Of a DNA stretch of 64,000 nucleotides, positions 24,216 through 37,996 are shown in pieces. This stretch comes from Pithys albifrons albifrons (lineage: Eukaryota > Chordata > Aves > Passeriformes > Thamnophilidae). The stretch covers positions 65,274,299 through 65,338,298 of the forward strand of contig NC_092461.1 of NCBI RefSeq assembly GCF_047495875.1. Direction: 5' to 3'. The translations under genes were made by a program, and so were the position numbers. Within the stretch, counting starts at the first letter, position 1. Every line of letters begins with the position of its first letter. The notes below the pieces were generated by a model. The model was not told where the DNA came from and did no database searches. It worked only from the letters and a program-made list of their open reading frames with translations.

Positions 24216-27200
24216 GTGCTTTGGTATTGGAAGTAATCCTTCCACGGCATGCTTTCAGAAGAAGACCACTGAATAGTTGCTGAATTCAGGCACTATTTCC
24301 TGATCTCACCATTCCCAGCTCCCAAGGCAAAATTGAACGCATGTACCAACATGAGCTCAAGTAGTCTTTTGCCCTGCTGCCTCCCACTTTCCAGCATGCA
24401 CTGTGGAAGCAATGAATTCAACAGCTCCCCTCTTCTCTACATGAATCAAGAGAATTAGAGACTTGGAGCATGTTTCCTCTGTCCTCATTTGTTTTGCCTC
24501 TACCTTCCATCTTTTAAAAATAGGTCAGAAGAAAACCCTTTAGTGAGGGCTCATACTTCTCAAGATTAGGTGGCCGGATCTATCTTGTCAACATTCATTT
24601 CACCTTCAGCAATGCAAACACACACTGTTAGTAGTACCCTACAGACAGTTTGCATGGCCTCAGCTCAGAAGATCTGGTATTCCTGTTGTCCCAGTGACTG
24701 CTCTTCCCAATATATCCTGGCTGATATAAGATGCAACACCTTACTACAGCTCTGCATCTTTCATAGACTCTTCCAAAGCCTATGCACCTTAACATTTCTA
24801 TTACCAATATGCATACTCGTCATAACATAGGCTCTTCAAGGGACAACTTTTCTTCGATGTCTTGTTGACTGATACACAGCTGTCATATGAAGTCAAACTG
24901 CCACTTGAGGAAGTGAGGGGTTAATGTCATACCAGGTATTTTGGCTAAAATGGAAAAATGATGGGGGTAGAAGGGATGGGAAGAAGAAGAAAAGACATTT
25001 GACAAATTCTTTTCTCAGTATTATGTCAAACATGTTTACAAAACTGCACAATTAATAAAAAACCTGCACTAGAGTCCCTAATTACTATTCTACACAGGGC
25101 AGAACACTTCTTCATTATCCCTTTTTGAATTGATTGTGTACATCAAACAGTCAAGATATAAATAAAATATGCCTGCATGCATAATACCCTCACATTAAAG
25201 CAGAAGGCAATTAACCTATGATTTTTTATTAATTAAATTAAAATAGCCTTCTGAAAATGTCTCAAATCAAAACAAGTTCCTTACAGAGTATTTTTCTCTT
25301 GCCATGACGCACAGAGCCTGCTTGTGAAATCATTGGTCCAATGAAATTAAAATGAACCTCCTCACTTTTATCAAAGTCTACCAATTTACTTCTGTGGCTC
25401 TATTGATCAAAGTGTTAATACCAAATACAATATTGGTTTTATTTTTCCATCTTTCAAATAATATTTACTGATGCTTATCCACAATTTAACATATTGTTTA
25501 CATTTTATTTTTGCTAATTATATTGATGTGCTTTGCAGAATTACAGTACATATTGATCTGATCAGAAATTTGGCAAATAAGACTTTAGTCTGAGAGTGGG
25601 TCACTTTTCTCCTCTTGAATTTATATAGACAAAAATACACTCAAGTAGCATTAGGGTTTATTAGCACTTAGTGGTTATCTTCAGTCAACTGGCTTTAGTT
25701 TATGTTGCCAGAGGGAGATAAGAGTCAGTCAACTTCTTGCCCCATACAAAAATATATCCCTTTTCAATTAGTCTATTCAGTTAAATTGAGTTGTACTAAA
25801 CACACCTTTGGATGCCTATTTGCCTTGTGGATTATGAGGATACATGACTGTAAAACAAAGGGAAGACATACTTCAGCCAAGAATACTCACTGGATGATAA
25901 CAAAATGTCTAATGCAAAACTGCATCTTCCATTCCTCAGATTTAAGGGACAGCTTCCCATAGAGGCTATCAAGGTCACAGATCTGGATGGAAAACATGAT
26001 TGAGTTTGGTTTTGTTGAAGGTTTTCATGGGATAGAAAATTTTAGATGTAGTTATTTATAAACTTTTGATAGTAAGAAGCCACAAAATAAACTACCTATT
26101 TGCTACCTCCTAAAATTAAATTTTCACACTCTAGCAATGTTGATTAATGTGTCTGTATTAAAAGAGGTAAAAGACATTTTCAACTACAGAATATATGAAC
26201 AGTGGTGCTCCAGCACAGTTTTAACTCAGAAATCTCTTACCTTTTTAAGAACTGTGTAAATTTTGAATGTACAAGATTTTGACTGTTTAATAATGACTTG
26301 TTATGTCAGCAAAATTAAAAAAACAGCCTTTGGAATGCCAGAATAATTTCTTTGGTACAGGTCACAAATGCCAAGGTAGCAGAAGGAGGAAAAGGCCATG
26401 TTCCCTTTTCTAAGTGTTGCTGACAGCATAGAGGCTATTGGTTAAAAAAGAGAGCAGAGAGCACTTACTGTGGGAAGGGAACCTACTCTAGCATTCAAGC
26501 AAAATCCAGTGCACATGTATTCACAGCACATGTGTAAAAAGTAGTATACTGAATTATGAAAACATAAGGACAGATATTTTGTTATTTCTGCACTTGCAGA
26601 CATCACAAAGTGCAATGTTTTGCCTGAGGGAAAGGAATCATCTTGGTCCTTTTTCCTTTGTCCAGAAAATGGGGACAATATTGACCTTATACAAGTGCTG
26701 TGAGAAGACACGTTAGATTGAAATGATAAAACGAGTTAGCAAAGACCAGCAGGTGCTTCTGTTGTGTCACAAGTCTTCAGGTTAGGCTTGTTCATAGCTT
26801 CTTTTCAGTCTTTCACAGACCATGTGAATCTCAAGATTTTCACTTTCTACTAGGGAGAATCCCAAAATTCTGATAGCCTCGAAGCCTTTAGCACTGTTTT
26901 CTCTTCTTCTGCTTCTTAGCTTTTGGAAGGTAATGTCCAGCCATTGCTTTTCCTGGTCTCACTGCTCTAACTCCATCCATACATTGATAGCTCAACAGCT
27001 TATTTATACTGCCATATGTTTTTGTGTTCAAAATTTGTGATGTGTCTCCAGAAGGAATTAAGTTTAGAAGGTCCCCTAATCTTAATCAAAGTAGAGAAAT
27101 AAACAGGTGACAGAAGTCAGGCATATCTTTTCTAACAACAGTACAGAAATTCATCACCCTTTACATTTTTCCTATTTGAAATTTCATAATTTGTCAAGAA

Positions 27201-30200
27201 ATTACATTTAGAAATTTCAGAGGAAGAACTGAAGTTTCAGCTACCTGTTTTCTTCTAAGATGCTCCAAGTGACTAATAATCTAATTAAACTCAAAATAAC
27301 TCTTCTTCCCATGTTTTTCGCTTTGAAGATAACTGCTTCTGTTTGAGACCTGAGAAAAGGCTTATGGGCATGAAGTCTTTTCTGGTTTTTTGCGACTATA
27401 TAACTTGCTCTAATAAAAGATCTTAATTCTTCCACATATATTGCCTTGCATTTATTATTGCATATGAGTGCAATTGACATATGGTTTTCTATTCAAACCC
27501 ATTTCCTTCCCAGAGCAAAAAATAAATACAAACTCTCAGCAGGTTACAGCAGAGGCCCAGTCAGGAAATTATTTATGCTACCCACATGTCTAAAAAAGCT
27601 AGCCTATTTTTAAGCTTGAATTTTTGCTTCATTTTTAAAATTAAATTGAAAAAACCCAAAACCAATGTTTTCGGAAGCATAAGGTCTTAGAAGTTGGCCA
27701 GAAAACTCTATCAAGCACTGCCTTTCCAATTAAGTTATCAGATATTTTGTCTAATTAATTTGACTCATTCTCCTTCTATAAAAGTTCTACAAGATATTCA
27801 TTCATTTTCTCATGAAATACTGCTTTCAGCTCATGAACTGTCTTCATAATTTCATTCCTAACAAGTAAATTGAGTTACTTTTTTCATCCTAATGTTCTCT
27901 GTTTCTGCTTTTTAGCAGTATGAGCCCACAGTGCCAGAAAAAAAGCTATAGACCTCTTTCAGGTCCTTGGCCAATGCTTTCATCCATAGTAACTGGCCAT
28001 TCCTATAGAATATTAAAAATTGTTGCACATCTCCATTACGCAGTCAAAATGTATGTAGGAATCAGAGTAGATTACATTAGAGATGTCATTTGCGGGAGGG
28101 TGAATGGGGAGCAGGCTACAGAGTACATTTTTTTTCTTTAGCCAGCTAAAATCACCTTACAGCCTCAGCTTCATCTCTGCACCTGTGCTATAAATATCAT
28201 TAGACCTGGAAAACATCCATTGTGAACTGAAGGGCTGTGCTTATTGCACTTCTGGAGGATTTGCGAAGAAAAAGCTTTTTGTGTTTGTAAGCTTCAGGAA
28301 TTATTTTTTAACCTAGACAGGAAAGATTCAAGTGAGGGCAGAATGGAAAGGCACGTATTTCCATTACAGATCATCCTTAAAAAAAACAAACCAAACCAAA
28401 CCAAAACCCCTAAAAAATCCAACAAAAGGAATGAAACAAAATCAAAGAGCAACTTACAAGCAGGACATGGACTGAGTTAGTATTTTTCTTTCAGTTACCT
28501 GGAATCTGCATTTCACTTCCTGTAACATGTCACTCCTCCCATCACTTCTTTTCAAATACTCTTTTCCTTAAAGAAACAAACTTGAGAAATTGTATTTAAA
28601 CACTTTGTATTGTATTGTATAAATCTTATTTTCTTTGTGATTTGTAAATATCTTTTAGCAGTGAGGTAAAGCAGTTGAAGACCAGTGCTTCAGACACCAT
28701 AGGTGCAAATGAAAAAGTGTGTCATTCTTGTTCAAACATAAATGGAGACTTTTGGCTTTACTCCAAGCACATGAAGACTTTTATACTTTTCATGGAATAT
28801 TAGTTTAAAAAACCCTTATAAATGATCCCAAAAATATAGGTAATCTTTCTACTCTTCTCCCCACTGCTCCAAGATTAAAAAAGCTTTAAAAAGATATAAA
28901 AAAAACCACATCTCAAATCAAGTGCACACAAGGTAATTCTTTTTGGCTTCAAAATGCTTCCTCACCAAAGTCTCAGAGGACTTGCATAAATACAGAAAGT
29001 GGAATTGCAAACAGCTGGGGTGACATAGGCTATCACATGGATTCCTGTGATTATCACCTAAACAGAAAAACCAAAAGAGGGAAAAAAAAGACACTATTAT
29101 CAAATTCAGAAGGGAGAAGGTGAGGGGGCTGCCTGATGTTTTTCCTTAATAGAGAAGCATCACAGCAGCTTCACCCAGAAAAGCTCCAGTGCATGGAATA
29201 GCCAGGGTAAGCAGATAGATCATATACGAGGGCACTCAACTGAGATATTCTTTTTTTTATGTCACGGCTTTGGATACTTGAATATGAACTAATAATTTTA
29301 GCAAGTTTATGTATTATAGATAACTAGCTGCACTGCATTTCAAACATCCCTTTTTTATAGACTGGAAACAAACAAGGAACATAATACAGACTGAGAACAC
29401 TGGTTACACAGAATCTACTTGGGTGGGAATCTGAAGATTTCCCGTAAAACTCCTGCTGTTTTTTCCTAGGCCAACAGGAGTCAAGAGAATACACCTTAAA
29501 TTACTACCACCATAAATCATTTCTGTAGCCATGGTGGTAGTGGAAAGCAAGAACATAAATTCTAATATTTAAATAATTTTTAAAATAGTGACTGTATGTA
29601 AAAATTATATGAAATTATGTGCTAGATTATCATGAAGGCAGGCCAAAGAGCTCCCCAGATCAAAAACTGACCACACCATTTGAGAAAGCCATGCATAATT
29701 TCAGCTTAATAACAAATTGTTGCTGGCTGGACAGTTATTCATGTAAAATTTCAATCTACAAGCACTGGACTGGGTTTACTATTAAAAAACAAATAATGGA
29801 TCAGTGGTATTGTTCATGCTGCGCATTTTGTCATGAGAAGGGGAAGAAAAACATGACAGATATGAAAGAATTCTAGTATGAATAGCCTGAACGTAAGCTC
29901 CTGTCATCATGCTACCTGTCAAGAGAGGAGAAAAGAAGTAAACACTAATTTAAGTTAGTCTAAATTGCCTAAATGAAGAATTAAATAGATATGATTCCAA
30001 AAACCCATGCATTTATTAGATCTGTTACCTGAAATCAATGCATTATATGCCTCTACAGTTTGAGAAAAGCAGAAGCAAGTGTAGGATTACAAATTACAAA
30101 TTCAACTCATGTAATGAAACAGATATATTGTGTCTTTTCCACAAAGAAGGAATGTGATGGAATTCAAACCTGTTAAATGAGCTTAATTCTCATCTCAAGC

Positions 30201-33200
30201 TCTAAGGATGCACCCCGTATTCTGAGTTCAGAGCAGATCTCTTGGAGGATTTGATTGCTAACTTTCATAACCTGGGTAGTTTCCAGCCTATTCCAGCCCC
30301 TGTTAGAGTGCAGTCGGATCATGTTCAACATATTTACACTGAAATGGGGGAGATCCAAGCTCCCAATACATATATATCAACCGATGTTTTATACAGCAAT
30401 GCACCCAGTGTTATCACTCGAGAGTACAAAAATGAGAACTAAGACACCCAGTGAGGTACTGACAGTGGTGGAGTATCCCACTGCAGAATGCTCTGCAGCT
30501 TATCCCAAACATACAACTTGCATGCAAATAATATGGGAATTAAACTAGTCTGGTCTCAGAAGTCAGGCTGGACCCAGTCAGCATAGCAGCATGGATACAT
30601 GCTCAAAGGCACAGAGCTGAATGTGTACTCCAAGGAGAAAGGAAATTATTCTTCTCTCAAACTGCTGCCATAACTTTGAAATCCAGAACTTCACTGGACA
30701 TCTCTAAAATAATTTAGATTACTCTGAAGGTGTAATATGATTTACAGCAAGTAGATTCTCAGGAGGCAAGAGGAACTTCTGCAGGAGGGACCTGCCACTG
30801 GAATTCAAAGCGAGCAGGCATCTGACAGTGTACCGTTCTCTTTGGGTACGGCAAGGGACTGAGGAGGGAGGGACAAACAGCTGAAGGGGAGAGACTGTGA
30901 AGCAGGAAAGCAAACAAACTAGAAACTTTCTGTGTTGAGAGAGATCTGCTGTAGGACATTTCTAAATTCTCTCCCCATCTACTCACTGCTGCTCCCATTA
31001 ATAGTAGAAGTTTCCAGCCCTTTGCTGTACTGGTCAGGACTTTGTACAACTGCTGTCTAACCTAACACCATGGTGGGTTTAGGTGGAGAACAGACACCTG
31101 TTTTTAACAATCATGCTTGGTTTAACATCAGCTGTACCTAAGGGGCAAGATTACAAATCTCAGTACTGAGAAGCAGGCCCCAGGGTGTTGCACATGCTCT
31201 ATGACCTCAGCCTGAACACATCCACAGTGCAGAAGCCACAAGGACTATTTCACTCTATGAGCAAGAATGGAGGCAACTTTTATGAAAACACTCTTGGCAG
31301 ACAGCCTTCCCCTGCTCCTTTTTTGTATTGTTCTTTACTTTGCCTCACATGTAAATTTAATAAATCATAATCCAAGGCTTGAAAATGCAAATGCCTTGTG
31401 GCATTTAAAGTGTACAGTCATCGCTTGTGCGATGGAGGCAGCCTAAGAGGGCTGTGCTCCCCACAGAGCTCTCCAGCACCTGTGGGCTGATTCCCGCTGG
31501 CTGTACAGGGCGGTTTCAGGGCTTCATTCCCCCAGTTCAGACAGACATCAACATTGACTTTGTGTTCACATAATACCTGCTCCACTCTGGTCTCTGATAG
31601 AGGGGCACCGAGTCTTCCCAGGAAGAGAACTGAAATATTCACTCTGAAGTGGAAAGGTCCTTGGACAGAAAAAATAGCAGAAAAAAAAATCAAAACATGA
31701 AAAGACATGTACTATTTCATAAGGTGTGGACAGTTTTTAAAGAATCCTCACAAATCTGAGAACCACTGAATAAATATATTATGGGAACAGTCAAATTTTT
31801 AAGTTTTGATTTTTTTTCTTGTGGGGAATGTTAGTTCTATTACAAAGATATAAACCTGCTGACCAAGATCTTTTTTTCCTATTGAAATAGAATTTCCCAG
31901 AGAACAAAACCTGAATTTCAATAATGTTTTCAGGATATTTCTCATTGTTATGTAGGTGTTTCTACAGCAACAATGAAAAAAAAAATGCAACATCTAACTT
32001 CTGGTCTACATTATAAATAAGTGCAAATGACATACATTTAATTCCACACTGCTGTAATTGTTTAGGGCTTTTGAAAACAAAATAAAACAAACCTCAAAAA
32101 ACCCCAAACAAAAAAAAAATCACCTCAAAACAAAACTCAGTAACAAATGGCACTAGCTATCACTTTAGAAATAAAAACCTAACTTTAAGAATTTGCTCCT
32201 CACTCAATGAAAATGTCACAAGCTCCCATTGAAACCAGTCTATAGTAGATGTAAATTGCACTGCAGCCCAAGCTTAGGCAGAGAAGTAATGACCAGCATG
32301 AAATAGCAAATAATAACAAGAAATGTATTGCTGTCACAGAGGAAAATATCCATGTATCTGACCAAAAAAATTATTTAACTGTAAGCAAGAAATAAACCAA
32401 CTTTATACACTGTTCAAAGTGCCCAGTTAATGAAATTAAAGGATTGCTCCCTATCCTCTCAGAGTCCATTCAAAAATTAAGATTTTAGCAGAATTAAATT
32501 TGCCAACCACACACACATGCACACAGAGTTCCTTAGCCGTGTTCCATTTAGTTCCTTAGACAAGGTCATATGTAATATGTCTAGATTGCTTGGACTCAGT
32601 CAACAATAACTACTTTATTCTTGCGACAATTCTTTAAAATTTATCCCTAATATGGCATGTTCTCTACATGAAGCCCTTTATGGCCACCTGTTGAAATGAA
32701 GCATTTTCCAAGGATGCATGTAATGTAGGAGCAACAGTTACCATGTTAAGATCCTAAATATCTGTAAAAAAGAGAAAGGCCCAGAATGTGTGTATTAGCT
32801 GGTGTGACATCAGGTCTGATTCATCCTGGAAAAGGAGATTCACAGGTGACAGGGGAGCATGGTAACAGGAAATCAGTAAGGGAGACAGACAGCCAGGGCT
32901 ACAGTTCCTTCATGGCAGAGTTCATGTATTACAAGAAGTGAGGAACTACGTATTGCTACTGATGCTTCTAAAGCCTCCATCAAAACAGTCTGTGAATTAT
33001 TCTTTAATTTTTCTGTATGTCATTGCTCATTTTTCTGTCTGGAAAAGGAACCAAATCAGGGTCCTCAGTCTGTATGCTTTTTTTGAAAATATTTTGTGTT
33101 TTATGGCATTTATTTTATGACTCATCATGTTGAATATACAAAATGATTTTTCAGCTACAACTCTTCTTCTCACAGTTTTTTGAATAAGCTGACTTACCTG

Positions 33201-33900
33201 CCTCTCAAACTAAGCAAAATACTGTTTTCTCAACAGACCCTCAGAAAGACTGTAAATTCAGAATAAAATCAGTATAAGCCAGTCATACATTCTCGTACTC
33301 GAAATTTACGCTCAACTAAGCAACTAACAGTGTTAAACTTCTTCCAAATAGTGGGACATATTTAGCTGCTTCTTTTGTTTGAAAATAATTCACTGAAAGA
33401 TTCAAAGCTTTGCAGATTTACTTGTCAATAAACATTAATCTGCAAATGGTTCATGGAAGCATCCTGCAGCCAATGGGCGGCTCACAATCTGTTTATTTCT
33501 CCTATTGCCTGGTAGCTGTTATCACTGCAACTGCTTTCTCATACAATGACTCCTGAAGAGCTACAAAAGGCCACCAAACACTTTAATTCAGATACACATG
33601 CAAAGCCACATACCATGTTTGCTTCCCACTAACAACTTCCTCATGAACACTGATCCACTCAGCAAATATTGTTGGAGACAAGAGAGTTGTTTTTGAAGCA
33701 TTTGCCTAAGGCCAAAAATTTCAGAAGTGACTAATTATTTTGGGTATTACATTTTCAGTGCTTCCCAGATAGACATCTGCATGAGATCTATACACAGAGT
33801 TATGGAAATCCACAATAACTCTAGATCACACCCTTTGAGAACATCTCCAGGTTGACAGCCAAGAATTAAGGTTCAATATCCTTAGGCAGTTTTGAAAATT
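24216..33900. other. long AT-rich non-coding stretch
   Basis: About 9.7 kb with no gene or repeat family I can name. Low-complexity spots are a (CAAAC)-like run at 28381-28440 and an A-rich run at about 32080-32130. The patch 31430-31640 is GC-richer and holds a 96-codon minus-strand frame (31418-31708) with a hydrophobic start. Without splice or homology evidence I do not call it. Confidence 0.45.
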
Positions 33901-33919
33901 CTAGTTCACTGTGGAAGTA

Positions 33920-34135
33920 TTTTGGGGGGGTTGTGTTGTGGGTTGTTTTTTGTTTGTTTGTTTTATGGGGTTTGTTTGTTTTTTGTTTCTTTGGTTGGGG
34001 GGGGGGTTGTTGTAGTTTGTGGGTTTGGTTGTTCTGTTTATTTGTGAGGTTTTGGCGGGGGGGGGGGGGGTTGGGGGGTTTTGGGGGCGGGGGAGGTGTT
34101 GGCAGAGGGGAAGGCAGTTTTGTTTGGTTTTTTTC
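33920..34135 (+). repeat. G/T-only low-complexity tract with G-quadruplex potential
   Basis: About 200 bp made almost entirely of G and T on the + strand. It includes G runs at 33997-34006 (10) and 34057-34070 (14), followed by G6, G5 and G5 runs separated by spacers of 1-4 bases. That satisfies a G-quadruplex pattern. The complementary C/A-rich strand produces a spurious Pro/Gln/Lys-rich frame. Confidence 0.85.
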
Positions 34136-34778
34136 CCTAACAGAAATTGAGTGTTTTTCCACAGGTGTCTTCTCTTGGCTTATAAGACTTCCATAACATA
34201 AGATTTTATGATATCATATTTCAGTTGGAATTAAATTCAGATAGTTTGGGGTTTTTTTTCATTCGGGATAAAAAAATTATGGTAAAAAGAAAAAGGAAAA
34301 GAGGAGGAGAAAGGGGACTGTGTATATTAAATGACAGGGCTAACTTTCAAATTGCCTTAGATATTTACATTTGTCAAGGTCGTGTGTCAAACACAAATGA
34401 AATGATGCACCTTTGCAACGCAGTGGTATCCCACATCAGGCAACATCAGCATCAATACAACAGCTTTGATGAACTGCACTCTTGTGCCCTGCTGCTCTAA
34501 CCTGGAAGTTTAAAAGATACCAATTAAGTTTTCTAAAAAGGCACAAGATAAAACAGAAGAAAGTGCAGCTAAGAGCTACCAATATTCTTAATTGCAGAAT
34601 AGATATTTAATTTAAAAAAAAAAACAAACCAAAGAACTACAAATGTGCAAGTGGAAGGTAAATGGCACTGAACAGGGATGTTAATGAAAAGGTTGAATAG
34701 GCTGCAGCATGAGACACTTCAAGAAAACAAGGTGGGAGTGTGTGTGTGGGAAACAATAGAGGGGTGTGTGTGTGTGTG

Positions 34779-35068
34779 GCTCGGCTTCGTGAACGAAGAT
34801 TTGGGAAGGGCTCTCCCAACATAAGTGTGCCCTTCCAGCCTGCACAGTGGATTTTAGGTGAGGATCAGCGTGCGCAGAACTGGCCCCACCGTTTAAGTCC
34901 TGAGGTTCATCTGCCACGGCCGAGCGAGCTTGGACAGTGCCAGTGAAGTCCTCAGTGCTAGAACCTGCAGCACCCGGCATTTCCCGGAGGTCTCCCATCC
35001 AAGTACTAATCCGGGGCTGACCCTGCTTAGCTTCCGAGATCTGACGGGATCGGATGTCAGGGAGGCAG
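34779..35068 (-). mobile_element. 5S-headed SINE-like retroposon, copy B
   Basis: Read on the minus strand: a 5S-like head (about 34962-35068), the shared body, and the 3' hairpin CTTCG-loop-CGAAG at 34785-34798. By eye it differs from copy C at only a dozen or so positions, and most CpGs are kept (CAGCGTGCGCAG, CCACGGCCGAGCGAGC), which points to recent origin. The head keeps A-box, intermediate and C-box-like segments (AAGCAGGGTCAGCCC, TTGGATGGGAGACC, GGTGCTGCAGG). I could not find a target duplication. The 3' side abuts a (TG)n run that may hide it. Confidence 0.8.
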
Positions 35069-35502
35069 AAGGAACTGTTATTTACACTCCTATGATGGAG
35101 TGCACAGCAAAAAAAAAAAAAAAAGCATCAAAGCTATTCTTTCAAAAGACACGAGACCCCATGAAGAAACTCTGCCCAACTTGGATGATTATTTATTTTA
35201 TTCTAAACTATGTAGCTGCAGTGAAATCACAGGGTGTCTTCCAGAAAGACAACTTGTAGTTAACTATATACTGCAAAGGAGGCTGTGTATTATAATCCCA
35301 TTTAGGATATGTTATATCGTATCATTAGAGAACAATTTTCAATTGGTGCACCACAAAATGTCTTAATGGGGTTTAAAACACATGCACCTTGTCCTTTTCT
35401 CCCGTCTCAGTGCAGCATAAAATGGGTAATATTTCCATTCTATGTGCCTTTCTGGGAAGTGTATGTTACTGAAAATGTAATGTATGACCACAGAGTTGTA
35501 TA

Positions 35503-35600
35503 TGTTACAGTCATATTTTGAAACCAGTCATTTCAGGAAATTATTACATTTTTCAGTCATTTCACAAAATGAGTGCTTAATTCAGTCATTCAGTGAAATA
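35503..35600 (+). repeat. left terminal inverted repeat of the DNA transposon
   Basis: Contains three spaced CAGTCATT motifs (35524, 35553 and 35582 regions) that pair with the right terminus. It is more diverged from a palindromic unit than the right end. Confidence 0.7.
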
Positions 35601-37050
35601 AGATAAAATTTCACACCTTTATGAAGTTTGAGAAAGTAGTAAGGAGGCACCATGTAAAATGCCTGATACCTTATTATTACTTGAATTAACTAAAAAGATG
35701 ATGTGAGATTATTTTTATCATTTATTTACTTCAAAGCCATATGCACTTCTATATTTCTGAAATCTTCCAGGCCTGCCAGAACCAAACATCTTCATAACTA
35801 AGGTACCTGCAAGCTCAGTATTATCTCTGTTTTGCTATTCAGTGATTTCCTCCACCTGAAGACAATGTTTCACTGAGAGTCCTGCCCGCAAACCTGGTGC
35901 TGCCCAGGCTCCTTCCTGCTGGCCAGGACAGCTGACAAGGAGAGGGGGCAGCACATGGGGCAGGATTTTGCAGGCAGTGGTTGGAAAGGTGCCTTAAAAG
36001 TGAAGTGTGTCTGCTGGGTACAAGGATGCACCAGAGCCATCAGAGCAAGTGCTGAACACTCATTGCAGATTGTGCTGACATTGGAGATGGCAGATGGCCC
36101 CTTATAGTAAAGAGTCTGAGCTATGCAGACATCTGGGATTGGTACTGAAGCAAGATAGGTACAGTGTACAGTTTATTCCAGATTGATGGGTGCTGCTTTA
36201 GAGAACTGGAAAAGTGAGACCCCACAGTCCAGCTCCATGAATTACTGCCTGCCATCCATGCCAGGAGCATTTGTTTAAATACCTCTTTTGGGAGGTGCCC
36301 GCATTTGTGGATCTCTTGCTTTCCCATGTGCTAGGCTAAGCTGAGACCACATGTTCTACTATGACTTCAGCAGCAATTTCGGTTCTTTTGTCACTCTACA
36401 ACACAACACAGGTACTGATTAGGAGAAAAATATTTTAAAACTTGAAGGCAGCTTCTGGTGTTGTCTGTGAGATAAATGCTCAGAGAACACATAAAATCTG
36501 AGAAGGTGGTCTTGGTACACCATTATACCCCTGAAACTGTCTTAAGATCAAGCTTGCAGGTCAATAAAGTCAGCTTGTCCTTGTGATGAGTATTCATTGC
36601 TTATGGTCAGTTTCATAACAAGACCATTGGTCAAGGATTTTGGCACACAAAACAGAAAAATCTGAAGAGTTTGGCAGCCTGTCTTGTGATGTTTGCATAT
36701 TTAGATGATAATTGATTTATAACAAGAATATGTACTAATGCTTTTTTGACAATATCATACTTGTCTTCAGGTGTTCACACAGTATATGGGAGATGCTTCT
36801 TTAGTCCAATGTTTTCTATCAGCTTCTTCTTGTCACCACACCATGGAATTTCACATTTATGAGCAGCAGAGGAAATATAAAAGAACTAACTAGCAATTTC
36901 ATAACCAAAGAAGAGATAAATGACAATGAGAGCAGAAAGAAAGGGGGGGAAAAAAAGAAAAAATTAAAGGTAGACTGTTCTTTAAAACTTTCTGTACAGA
37001 CAGGTAGTGTTCAAGACTTGAGTTGAGTTTTGATCTCAGTAATAGCTGCA

Positions 37051-37664
37051 TGTAGTAGTTTTGGCTTTAGTCAGCATAGGTCCCCATTTAGGCCTCAGTT
37101 TTTAGCAGGCCTCAAAGGTTGTGACACAGATTAGAGGGGACAGGCATCATCTGACTTAAGCAGCCAAAGTGGTATTTCATATCATCTGACATCATCAGGA
37201 AGTGTCGGGGAGTATAACAAGCAAGGTGGGAGGAGTCTCGCTCTCTTTTCGGTCCATGCTTCTGACCAGGATGGTTCCCGCTCCCTGACTGCTGATATCA
37301 GGCCCTGCTGCCGGGTCGGCATGTCTGTTTAGTCGGGGACGTGAGCACTTTCCTGTTAATTTCTCTTTCCCTCTTGCTGGGAGGTTTCCTTTGGGGAGGG
37401 GGTTTGGTTGGTTTGGAGTTTCACCTGTTAGCTGGGGTGACCTCGGTGAGCCTGTTGTTGTTTCCTGTCACTATGTGCTATTTCATATTCTATGTTAAGC
37501 TCTCCTCTTCTCTCACTGTGTCTAAAGAGTGAGACATATAAATATAAAAACCTCACTGTGTCTAAAGCCTCGTTTCTGCTGTTTTCCCTCACTCTCCTGC
37601 TCTGGGAGTGGACTTTTTGACTGGGTACCAGGCAGTTGGCATTTTGCCAGCTCAAACTATAACA
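37051..37664 (+). mobile_element. solo LTR, same ERVL-like family, copy 4, opposite orientation
   Basis: It runs from TGTAGTAGTTTTGGC to ...CAAACTATAACA, the reverse complement of copies 1-3. The exact 5-bp direct repeat CTGCA lies at 37046-37050 and 37665-37669. By comparison with copies 1 and 3 it is transcribed rightward. A TATAACA box at about 37212 precedes a GC-richer stretch. It sits inside the DNA transposon at 35.5-38.0 kb and is therefore younger than it. Confidence 0.9.
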
Positions 37665-37899
37665 CTGCACCATATCCTTCCCTTACTATCAAGCACTTTG
37701 AGCACTTCTCATAGTTTTTTTTAAGTTCTTTACTGAAGCTACTTTCACAATCCGACAGTCACTGCAGAACAAGCAAAGGATCCTTATCCAATAACATCCC
37801 TTTTCACAATATGCCTGTTACTGGGTGAAACAAACAGTCAAATAGTCTAGCAGGATATGCAGCACGTCAGTCATTGCTTAGAACACATGAAACTTTTAG

Positions 37900-37996
37900 T
37901 CATTTTATCAAATGAGTGACTGAAGGAGTCATTTTGCAAAATGACTGAAAATTTCAGTCATTTCTGAAAGTGACTGGTTGCATGACACTACTAACA
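37900..37996 (-). repeat. right terminal inverted repeat, with a perfect 20-bp palindrome
   Basis: This terminus carries repeated AGTCATT/AATGACT units. Positions 37927-37946 (AGTCATTTTGCAAAATGACT) equal their own reverse complement, a likely binding site for a dimeric protein such as the transposase. Confidence 0.75.

Noticed and set aside
31418..31708. 96-codon frame with a signal-peptide-like start
   Set aside because: A hydrophobic start is common in T-rich DNA, and the rest matches no family I know. There is no exon structure around it.
33866..34162. Pro/Lys/Gln-rich 98-codon frame
   Set aside because: It is only the translation of the C/A-rich complement of the G/T low-complexity tract.
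35519..35600. Tandem repeat or CRISPR-like array of CAGTCATT units
   Set aside because: The spacing is irregular, and the same units occur inverted at 37.9 kb. They are better explained as transposon termini.
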